This document shows, in pieces, positions 36,901-45,618 of a stretch of 57,155 nt of DNA. The stretch is from NCBI GenBank assembly GCA_937930235.1, contig CALGLJ010000098.1, positions 1-57,155 of the forward strand, given 5' to 3'. Source of the DNA: an uncultured Verrucomicrobiales bacterium. GTDB lineage: Bacteria; Verrucomicrobiota; Verrucomicrobiia; Verrucomicrobiales; Akkermansiaceae. Position 1 is the first letter of the stretch; the number at the start of each line of letters is the position of its first letter. A program made the translations under genes and the position numbers. The notes under the pieces were generated by a model. That model was given only the letters and a program-made list of their open reading frames with translations, was not told the origin of the DNA and did not search any database.

Positions 36901-39409
36901 GCCCATCGCCACGGGAACTCGCAAAGAAGTGGAGACGCTTCCACAGCCTGCCCTTCACTCGATAATCACATGGGGTCTTTCGAGCCTGCCCAGCGACGTA
37001 GAGGGTAATCTCAGGGTCGAGAGAAACGCTTTCAAGTGTCTTCCAAGTCTTACGAGCTTTTCGTAAAAGGGTCTTGGTAGGAGCCTTCCACTTCCGTCCC
37101 ATCACGGAAGAGAACTTGTTCCAGAGATCAGCCTCGAAGGCTCGCTCATCATGAGAAAGAGGAAGAAGCTCCAATACACCCGGGAATTTCCGAAGAATAT
37201 CAAGGTAGTCGTTTTCGCTCATGCTGAGGTCGAGCAGGGACAGAAGGTTAATCAACGAATCCTGACCAACGAGAAGCCGGAGGATCGAATGAGAACCTTT
37301 ATTCGGAGTGCCTAACATGATGAGGCGGGCTCCTTTACGGGCTGAAAATTCTTGCCAAGTTTCATGATGCTCAGCCATGACCGCTCGACAGACCAAACCT
37401 CCCATCGAGTGAGCAACGATACGAACGGGACCGGTGGTTTGTTGTAACTGTCTCTTCATCTCGTCAGCCAATTGATCTCCCGCGTCCAGAATGGACTTTC
37501 TCCAATCGTAGGAAAATGGAACGACCTTGTGGCTTTCTTTGAGATATTCGATCAACCGCTGATAAGAGTCTTTGTGCGGTCCATCTGGAGAAATGGTATG
37601 AGGACTGTTAATATCAAGTTTTCGAAATGCCCCACGCATCAGATCCGATTTATCGACCCAAACACGATCATCATCCACTCGGAGGTTAGACCCGGAAATT
37701 CCCGGAACCACAATGACACAAGGACTATCTGGCTTGATCTCGATACCCCGGCTCCTTTTCAGAGCCTTGGTATTGCGAGGAAAATATTGGAAACCACTTG
37801 GCTTATCCTCACCAGCGACAATTAGGGCACGGATCCCATCTCGAACTTTTTGATCCGCGAAATAATTGGTATGCATGACATTCCGATTAGGAATCATGGT
37901 GGGAACCAATTCATCCCGATAGACGCCACCATCCATCGAGGCAAAATTGACAACGAGATCATTCGGTCCTTTATAGAAGAGATCGACGAGCCAATCGTAA
38001 AAGCGGTGTTTATTGGTCGGCTCATAGTCCGAAGCAATGACTGCGAGGTGGGCTGAAGAACTCAGATCAAGACCATTTAGGAACCTCTGATTCAAGAGCT
38101 GAATCTGCGGCGAGCGAGGCATCTGGGCTTCCAAACCAGGGAAAGCTTCAGGATCAGTTCGATCCTTCACCGCCGCAATGAGAAGTGTTTTGACTGCGCT
38201 ATAAATCGGACTCCCAAAGAACCCGGGAATGAGACCGATCGCGTGAAGGACGATATTGAGAGTCACATCCAGACGCCCACTGGCGAGCGTTGTCCCCCTC
38301 GCTGGACAGGCGACTCGCACGAAGCGTTCGATCACTAAGTTTTTCTCCCGAAGTTCATGATCGAGAGACTGAAGCTCTTTTAGATGTTGTTCATAAATAT
38401 TATCTGCTGCACCACGTGAGGTGAGCCAATCAAAAGCTCTTTCGATGATATTACCGTCAACATCCTGACCTGAAAAGAGAGAGAGTTCTTCCGGTGAGAA
38501 TACTTTGCCCTCATGACGAGTGCTTTGACCTCGCGCGAGGAACTCGCCCACCAGTCCTCCTCGAGAATGAGTGATGAGATGAAGCCTAGCTCCAGCGGGG
38601 AGGCTGTGACAGAGAGCCCGCGCATTTTCAATCGGACTCTCAGTGAGAGTCCGGTGATCATAGGCATAGATTTGTGAGCCAAATTTCGAAGTCAGTTCTT
38701 TCCAGAAGCCATCAGTATCATCAGTCAGAAGCTCTGAAAATCCGCCTGCAGTGGAGCTAAAAGTCCCATGAATAAAGACGAGGATGGGTTGAGAAATATC
38801 AATCTCGCTCACAGGCACAGGCTGAAAGTGAGCCTCCTTCCACTGCTCTGTCTTTTTGGTCTCGATCAGTTGTTCCCGAATATCTGAGGCATAGAAGAGT
38901 CCGCCATCTTGAATGATCCCCTTTTCAATTTTACGAGCAAGGGCTCGAATCGCCTCTTGACCGACTCGTGAGACAATTTCTCCTTCAAATTTTTCCTTTA
39001 AGTTGAAGATATCTAGCTTCTTAAGAAGGCGCGAAAACAAGCCTCTCTCTCCCTCCAGACTGGGGAGATCTGAGGTGATGGTAACGAGATCTTCATCATC
39101 AGAGCCACCACGATTTTCAGATTGCCCGGCATAGATTTCCGACAAACTTTCAGGTGTTAGAAAAAGCTCGGTCCCATCACTGAGTTCAAGACGAGCAACA
39201 TCCCCTTCTTGCATCTCGAAACGATGCCCGGGAGATTCATCAGATCGATCGGCTTGGGGACTAAGGTCAATTGAAGCCCCCGAACTCATATCGAGTTTGA
39301 AAAAACCATCTAGGCCCAGGTCCTGATTCAGCTCCTTCTCTCGGTTTATTTTAGAATTCAGACGACCTCGAACAAGGAAACATTTAGAAGGTGTGGAAGT
39401 CTCAGACAT
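33929..39409 (-). CDS. 1826-aa multidomain protein: alpha/beta hydrolase, LCAT/PGAP1-like lipase domain, M17-N-terminal-like region (tentative), CHAT caspase-like protease, TPR-like C-terminus
   Basis: First hydrolase: [12 protein letters not shown] / [13 protein letters not shown]; second: [12 protein letters not shown] / [29 protein letters not shown] / [11 protein letters not shown] / [43 protein letters not shown]. Confidence 0.85.
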   Translation of the reverse strand: [1826 protein letters not shown]

Positions 39410-39858
39410 TAATGTGATTAAGATTAAATAGAAGCGACATCATTACTGTTAGAATCACTGAACAAAAATACATCCTAACATATGACAAAAGCCACTTAGA
39501 CCTAAAACCATAGAAATCAGAGCCTTAATTCAATCCTAAATATTATCATTTCAAGAAAATCTTCTGTAACCCTGACTATTAACTCAGATCTGACCCCACA
39601 AATCAGATTCATGGCGAATCCCGCCTTTTCCATTCACTGTCTCATGATTCAGGTTATGAACCTTTATAAATCACGCTCTGCGACGACGCATCAGCCTAAA
39701 GCAACGAGCCCACTCAGAATGACAATCGATCGCTCTGGCACTGAATTAAAATGACTCACGATTTGGATGAGTCGCATCGCTTATGAAGAAAAACACTCTT
39801 ACTGATCTGAAACGCTTCACCAGACTCCACGGGCCGCCTAGGGATTTGGGCTAAAAAA

Positions 39859-40221
39859 ATGAAACAACCTCAAAGATGGAATGACTGGATGCTCCTCTTG
39901 GCCATGCTCTGTATGATACTCGCTCCCTTGTGGAGTCTCTTGATGATTTTCGGAATCGAGAGACCACTATTCAGGGAGCTACAAGCAAGTCACATCCCTT
40001 ATGGGAATGGAGGTCCGGGCCACTTTTTTTCTTATGGCATGGCCAAGATGGTGCGAATGATTGGATCTCTTGGAATCCTGATCTTTGGTATGATCTTCGC
40101 CTTAATTGGGGGGATAAACGTTCCTCAAAAAGCGACTGGCACGCAAGCACTGCGATACCTCACCTGGATGATGTCAATTTTCTCTCTCTTAGGAATACTC
40201 GCTTGTTTAAGGTATCTTTAA
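39859..40221 (+). CDS. Small hypothetical membrane protein (about 3 TM)
   Basis: 120-aa ORF with three hydrophobic stretches; in-frame start at 39859. Confidence 0.55.
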   Translation: MKQPQRWNDWMLLLAMLCMILAPLWSLLMIFGIERPLFRELQASHIPYGNGGPGHFFSYGMAKMVRMIGSLGILIFGMIFALIGGINVPQKATGTQALRYLTWMMSIFSLLGILACLRYL

Positions 40222-40330
40222 TGCAAATTTGACAGTCGCGCAGGCTCTTCGATTCAAATAGATGCGGATGAAGTGAACGTCTCATAGAGGTCGGGCTTTT
40301 CTTTTTTGATTGAGCAGATAAGTTCTCCGA

Positions 40331-41266
40331 ATGTCTTTTTATCGGACAACATCGATACTCATTTTCACCGCTAGTTTCGCTTACCTGACTTCCTGCGGGA
40401 AAGATGCTGGAGTTCCACTCGCAGCAACGACAAAAGCAGAACAGAATGAGGCGCTTGCAGTTTTCAACCGCGCAGCAACCAATGAAGCAGCAGGAAAAAC
40501 CAAAGCCGCCATTAAGGGATACCGGTTGGTGGTAAAAGATTACCCTCTCTCAACCTCCGCCGCCGAAGCAAGTTACCGCGAGGCCGCTTTATTAGAAAAA
40601 CAGGGAAATCTCTTGGACGCATTTGACCTCTATCATTCCTTCCTCTCGAAATACCCAGCTTCCACTCACTACAGTGCCGCGATCAAACGGCAGGAAGAAA
40701 TCGCTCATGCCGTCGCCAAGGGGCATATCACCAATAGCTTCATCGGCCTCAAAACACGCATCGAACCCAAGAAAGCAACCGAAATGCTCGCTAAGGTGCG
40801 AGACAATGCTCCGCGTTCTCCATCCGCCTCACGAGCGCAGTTTGCCATCGGCCAAGTTTGGGAGAATCGAAATCAGCCAGACCAGGCGGTTGCGGCATAC
40901 CGTCGTCTCTCACGGGATTTCCCGAATGCTCCAGAGGCTCCCGAAGCTCAATATCGGATTGGTTTTACTCTCGCAAATAAGCAAAAAAATGGAAATCCTG
41001 ATACGGCCAATTTAGACCGAGCCAAGGAAGCTTACGAAGACCTTCTCTTACGCTATCCTAATTCCAAGCGAGCTTCCGATGCCCGCCGCGAAGTCGCCAA
41101 ACTTTCATCAGGAGATATTCAGCGTTCGTACGATTTAGCGGAATTCTATCGCAAGAAAGGGAAAAATACCTCTGCCGTCTTCTATTACGGTGAAGTCATC
41201 CGTATGTCGAAAACCGGAGCGCTCCGCTCTCAGGCAGAAAATTGGATCAAACAATTGGGTCAATAA
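40331..41266 (+). CDS. BamD-like tetratricopeptide lipoprotein
   Basis: Lipobox LTSC; BamD/YfiO-type TPRs (AIKGYRLVVKDYPLSTSAAEASYREAALLEKQGNLLDAFDLYHSFLSKYPAS). Confidence 0.75.
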   Translation: MSFYRTTSILIFTASFAYLTSCGKDAGVPLAATTKAEQNEALAVFNRAATNEAAGKTKAAIKGYRLVVKDYPLSTSAAEASYREAALLEKQGNLLDAFDLYHSFLSKYPASTHYSAAIKRQEEIAHAVAKGHITNSFIGLKTRIEPKKATEMLAKVRDNAPRSPSASRAQFAIGQVWENRNQPDQAVAAYRRLSRDFPNAPEAPEAQYRIGFTLANKQKNGNPDTANLDRAKEAYEDLLLRYPNSKRASDARREVAKLSSGDIQRSYDLAEFYRKKGKNTSAVFYYGEVIRMSKTGALRSQAENWIKQLGQ

Positions 41267-41773
41267 ATGAAGATCTCTTTCATCGTCTGCCTCCTCGCTC
41301 TCCTCTGCGCATGCGGAGGATACCAAATTGGAGGGCACAAACCTTCCAAGCTGGCCAAGATCCGCAATATCGCGGTGCCGATGGTTCAAAACCGAACCCT
41401 CTTCCCCCGAGCGGATGCCACCGCGACCAACTCCATCGTTGATGCCCTCACGAAAGATGGCACCTATCGGATCAGCACTCTTGATGAGGCAGACGCCATC
41501 CTTTACGTCAGCCTCAATAAGATAAAATACGATCAAAGCCGCTCAAGCCGAGAAGATACATTACGCTCTGAAGAACTAGAAATGAGAGTCACTCTCGATT
41601 GGCAACTCTCTCTTCCCACGCAACGGAACAAGCCCCTGGAAGCGGGCTCTGCCACCGGACACACTCGCCTCTTTGCTCAAGGCAATCTCCAAACAGCCCG
41701 CGCCGGAGCCCTCCCGGATGCTCTCATGCGCGCTTCACAAATGATCGTTTCCCGCCTTGCAGACGGGTATTAG
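41267..41773 (+). CDS. LptE-like LPS-assembly lipoprotein
   Basis: LLCACGGYQIGGHKPSKLAKIRNIAVPMVQNRTL; ATG directly abuts the upstream stop. Confidence 0.75.
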   Translation: MKISFIVCLLALLCACGGYQIGGHKPSKLAKIRNIAVPMVQNRTLFPRADATATNSIVDALTKDGTYRISTLDEADAILYVSLNKIKYDQSRSSREDTLRSEELEMRVTLDWQLSLPTQRNKPLEAGSATGHTRLFAQGNLQTARAGALPDALMRASQMIVSRLADGY

Positions 41774-41785
41774 CTTTCATCCCTC

Positions 41786-42454
41786 ATGCTCACCTTCGTA
41801 CCCACTCCGATCGGCCACCTAGGGGACATCACTCTTCGTGCCATCGAGACTTTGCGCGAGGCCGATCTCATCGCCTGTGAAGACACCCGCCACTCTCGCA
41901 AGCTCCTCTCACATTTAGAAATTTCCAAACCACTCACCTCGCTGCACGATCACAATGAAGCGACACGCGGCCCAGAGTTAATCAAACGCGCACTCGCAGG
42001 AGAACACATCGCCATCATCTCGGACGCAGGTACCCCATGCCTTTCCGACCCCGGTCATCGTCTCTTAAAAAGCGCTCGCGATCAAGGAGTCGAGTTTACT
42101 GTCCTCCCAGGACCATCCGCCATTACCACCGCGCTTGTAGCCTCCGGCTTCCCTCCCCATCCATTTTCATTCCATGGCTTTCTCCATGTCAAAAAAGGGA
42201 AACGTGGCAAACAACTTCAAGCCGCCCTTGATTCTTCCGAGACCACTCTCTTCTTTGAATCTCCCCACCGCTTACCATCGACGCTCGACATCCTTACCCA
42301 ACTCTCCCCCAACACTCAGCTCTGTGTTGCTCGAGAATTGACGAAAAAGTTCGAAACCCTTCATCATGGCACGTCTTCAGAATTGAATACTCATTTTCAA
42401 ACACATAAACCGAAAGGCGAAATTGTCCTCCTCATCCCTCCTCAGTCCAAATAA
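41786..42454 (+). CDS. rsmI: 16S rRNA (cytidine1402-2'-O)-methyltransferase
   Basis: MLTFVPTPIGHLGDITLRAIETLREADLIACEDTRHSRKLL...ISDAGTPCLSDPGHRL. Confidence 0.95.
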   Translation: MLTFVPTPIGHLGDITLRAIETLREADLIACEDTRHSRKLLSHLEISKPLTSLHDHNEATRGPELIKRALAGEHIAIISDAGTPCLSDPGHRLLKSARDQGVEFTVLPGPSAITTALVASGFPPHPFSFHGFLHVKKGKRGKQLQAALDSSETTLFFESPHRLPSTLDILTQLSPNTQLCVARELTKKFETLHHGTSSELNTHFQTHKPKGEIVLLIPPQSK

Positions 42455-42471
42455 AATCCCCATCTACGACC

Positions 42472-43446
42472 ATGCTTAGCTTCTCAACTTGCTGGAACAA
42501 TGCCCGTCATAACTGTGGCGAAGAAATGATCGATGAAATCCTCGATCTTGGATTTGATACCCTAGAATTGTCTCATGGCATGACCATCACGAAGCTCCCA
42601 GGGATTCAAAAAGCCTATAATGAGGGGAAGTTTCGCTGTGTGGGAGTGCACAATTATTTCCCCTCGCCCACCGAGGTCATGATCGACGCCCCAGATGCCT
42701 ATGAGTTTTCCTCCGACAATCCCAATGAACGCCGGAGAGCCTACGAGCTCACTCTCAAGACCATCGAGCTCGCGCATACTTTTGGAGCATACTATGTCGT
42801 TCTGCACATGGGATCTGTCCCCATTATGCCGCACAAAAAATGGACCGGGGCACTCACGAACAAACTCTCCGAAGGAGAACAGCTCTCCGGGCACTATGCC
42901 GATGATAAGCTAGAGTGTGTCAAGAAGCGGGAAAAAAGCGGCCCAAAGTATTTCGAACGTGCCATCGAGGTTCTCGAACTTCTCATCCCCATCGCCCAGC
43001 AAGCAGGGGTCGTTCTCGCCGTCGAATCACGCTCGAAATATGAGGACGTCCCAGACGAACGAGAAATGCTCTACCTTCAGGAACACTTTGCTGACTGCCC
43101 TCACATCGGTTACTGGCATGATTTTGGGCATGTCGGTCTCAAGCACAATCTTGGCCTTTTAGACCATGCCCAGTGGCTTGAAAAAATGGCTCCCTACCTC
43201 ATTGGCTGCCACCTTCATGACGTCAAATGGCCCAAACGAGATCACAGCATCCCCTTCACCGGCTCTCTTCCATACGAGACGCTCCTCAAACATTTCCGAC
43301 CTGAAATGCCATTCACCTGGGAACTCTCACCAGGACGTAAAGGCCCCGCGATCAAAGAGGCGCTCAAAGCTTGGAAATACCTCTTCCCGCAAACCATGGC
43401 TCAGGAACCACAAGCTGATAACACCATCGGCGGGGTAGCGAGTTAG
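42472..43446 (+). CDS. Sugar phosphate isomerase/epimerase (TIM barrel, xylose-isomerase-like)
   Basis: IDEILDLGFDTLELSHG...YYVVLHMGSV...HIGYWHDFGH...GCHLHDV. Confidence 0.85.
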   Translation: MLSFSTCWNNARHNCGEEMIDEILDLGFDTLELSHGMTITKLPGIQKAYNEGKFRCVGVHNYFPSPTEVMIDAPDAYEFSSDNPNERRRAYELTLKTIELAHTFGAYYVVLHMGSVPIMPHKKWTGALTNKLSEGEQLSGHYADDKLECVKKREKSGPKYFERAIEVLELLIPIAQQAGVVLAVESRSKYEDVPDEREMLYLQEHFADCPHIGYWHDFGHVGLKHNLGLLDHAQWLEKMAPYLIGCHLHDVKWPKRDHSIPFTGSLPYETLLKHFRPEMPFTWELSPGRKGPAIKEALKAWKYLFPQTMAQEPQADNTIGGVAS

Positions 43447-43473
43447 AGCCGACGCTTTGAATTCCCGCTCCCG

Positions 43474-45429
43474 ATGCCATCTCCACAGCTCACTCTTGAA
43501 AAACACTTCGGGCACTCCTCATTCCGCGAGGGCCAGGAAGCGGTCATTCAATCGCTCCTAGAAGACCGCTCTGCGCTCGCCATCTTCCCCACAGGTGGAG
43601 GGAAGTCTCTTTGCTATCAACTTCCGGCGCTCCTCTTCGAAGGCCTCACCCTTGTTGTCTCCCCTCTGATCGCCTTAATGAAAGATCAGGTAGACAGCCT
43701 CATCGCCAAAAAAATTTCGGCCGCCAGGCTCGACTCCACCCTCACCGCCGATGAAACCATTTCACTCTATCGGCGCCTTGAAGCGGGAGACATCCGGCTC
43801 CTCTATGTCGCTCCCGAACGACTCGCTAACGAAAAATTTCGATCACGCCTTAAAAAACAAAACATCTCCCTGCTCGCCATCGACGAAGCACATTGCATCT
43901 CCGAATGGGGGCATAACTTTCGCCCTGACTACTTGAAGCTGACTCGCTTTGTCGAGGAACTCAAAATCAAACGCGTCCTCTGCCTGACCGCCACCGCAAC
44001 CCCCAAGGTTGCCGCCGACATCTGTCGATACTTCCACATTCAAAAAGAAGACCACCATCAACTGACCTTCTATCGGAAAAATTTGAACCTAGTCGTGACT
44101 CCTCTAACTGATCAGGAGCGGCGCACGTATCTTCTGAAAGAGCTGAAAAAATCCCCCCTTCAGCCCACGATCATCTATACGACTCTCCAGCACGGGGCCG
44201 AATCTCTGGCATCCTATTTAAAGCAAAACGGCCTTCCCGCGCGGCCCTATCATGCTGGCCTACGACCCGAAGCCCGCGTGGAAATCCAAGAACAATTCAT
44301 GGCCGATGAAACTCCTATCATCTGCGCCACCATCGCCTTTGGCATGGGAATTGATAAAGCCAATATTCGAGCTGTTTATCACTATAACCTCCCCAAATCT
44401 CTCGAAAATTATACCCAAGAAATCGGTCGCGCAGGCCGAGACGGCGAAGAAGCGCGCTGCGAACTCCTCGCATGCCATGATGACCTCAGAGTGCTTTCTA
44501 ACTTCACTTACGGAGACACTCCCCAAGCCGATAGCCTGCGCCATGTCTTGCACTCTTTGTTAAATCAATCAGATGAGTTCGACATCTCAACTTATGAACT
44601 CTCTCGCTCACATGACATCCGCCCACTCGTCATCAATACTCTGCTGACTTACCTTGAGCTCGCTGGTTACCTCGCGGCGACTGCTCCCTTTTATGCCAGC
44701 TATAAGGTATCGTTCGCCCGTGATCTCGAACACCTCTTGAAAGGCTTCACTCCAAAACGCCAAGACTTTCTCCGCCGCCTCTTCGCGACTGGAAAAAGCA
44801 GTTGGAAATGGACCGAATTCAACCTTGAAGAGAGCGCCGCTGCCTTAGAAGAAACTCGAGAAAAAATCACCAAGACACTCAACTACCTCGAAGAACACGG
44901 GGACATCTCACTCAAACCCGCAGGAGTCCGCCAGGGGTACCGCCTTCTCAAAAAGCCAGATCATTTCGACACCCTCCATCTTCAAATCACGGAGCAGTTC
45001 CATCAGCGAGAGCAATCCGATCTCCAACGACTTCAAGAAGTTGTCGATCATGCCCTCTCTCCCAAATGTCTTTATCAATCACTCCTCACCCACTTTGGTG
45101 AGTCGATGGATCCTTGTGGGCATTGCTCCACCTGTCTCGGAAATACTCTTCCCAAAGAACTCCCGAGTTCCCCCGCTCCCGAAATCACTCCGGAAGACCT
45201 CAATGCGCTTCGGCAGCTCATTAGCGAAAAACATCCCGGCTTACGTAATCCACGGGCATTAGCTCGCTTCCTCTGTGGAATGACTTCACCTGCAACCTCC
45301 TACTCGTGGTATCTCCCCCCCGGAGCTCAGCGTAAGCAACGACTCACAAAACATGACGCATACGCGCTCCTAGAAAACCATGAATTCCAGAACATTCTGG
45401 AACTCTGTGAAGCGCAAATCATTCTCTAA
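43474..45429 (+). CDS. recQ: RecQ-family ATP-dependent DNA helicase
   Basis: FGHSSFREGQEAVIQSLLEDRSALAIFPTGGGKSLCYQLPALL, DEAH, QEIGRAGRDG, Zn motif CGHCSTC. Confidence 0.93.
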   Translation: MPSPQLTLEKHFGHSSFREGQEAVIQSLLEDRSALAIFPTGGGKSLCYQLPALLFEGLTLVVSPLIALMKDQVDSLIAKKISAARLDSTLTADETISLYRRLEAGDIRLLYVAPERLANEKFRSRLKKQNISLLAIDEAHCISEWGHNFRPDYLKLTRFVEELKIKRVLCLTATATPKVAADICRYFHIQKEDHHQLTFYRKNLNLVVTPLTDQERRTYLLKELKKSPLQPTIIYTTLQHGAESLASYLKQNGLPARPYHAGLRPEARVEIQEQFMADETPIICATIAFGMGIDKANIRAVYHYNLPKSLENYTQEIGRAGRDGEEARCELLACHDDLRVLSNFTYGDTPQADSLRHVLHSLLNQSDEFDISTYELSRSHDIRPLVINTLLTYLELAGYLAATAPFYASYKVSFARDLEHLLKGFTPKRQDFLRRLFATGKSSWKWTEFNLEESAAALEETREKITKTLNYLEEHGDISLKPAGVRQGYRLLKKPDHFDTLHLQITEQFHQREQSDLQRLQEVVDHALSPKCLYQSLLTHFGESMDPCGHCSTCLGNTLPKELPSSPAPEITPEDLNALRQLISEKHPGLRNPRALARFLCGMTSPATSYSWYLPPGAQRKQRLTKHDAYALLENHEFQNILELCEAQIIL

Positions 45430-45618
45430 AAAGAACGTTGATCGGACGTTTCACTTCTAAAAAGTGGAATGTCAAACTGTCCGGGCACCATCTCACACAC
45501 CGGGACATATTGTCACAAAGCCCTTCTCTCATGGTCATGATTCTCTTGAAGAATCAAGGTTTCTACCCGCTGGCACACCATTCGCTAAAGTAAATCAAAC
45601 TCAAATTTACTTTTTGCC

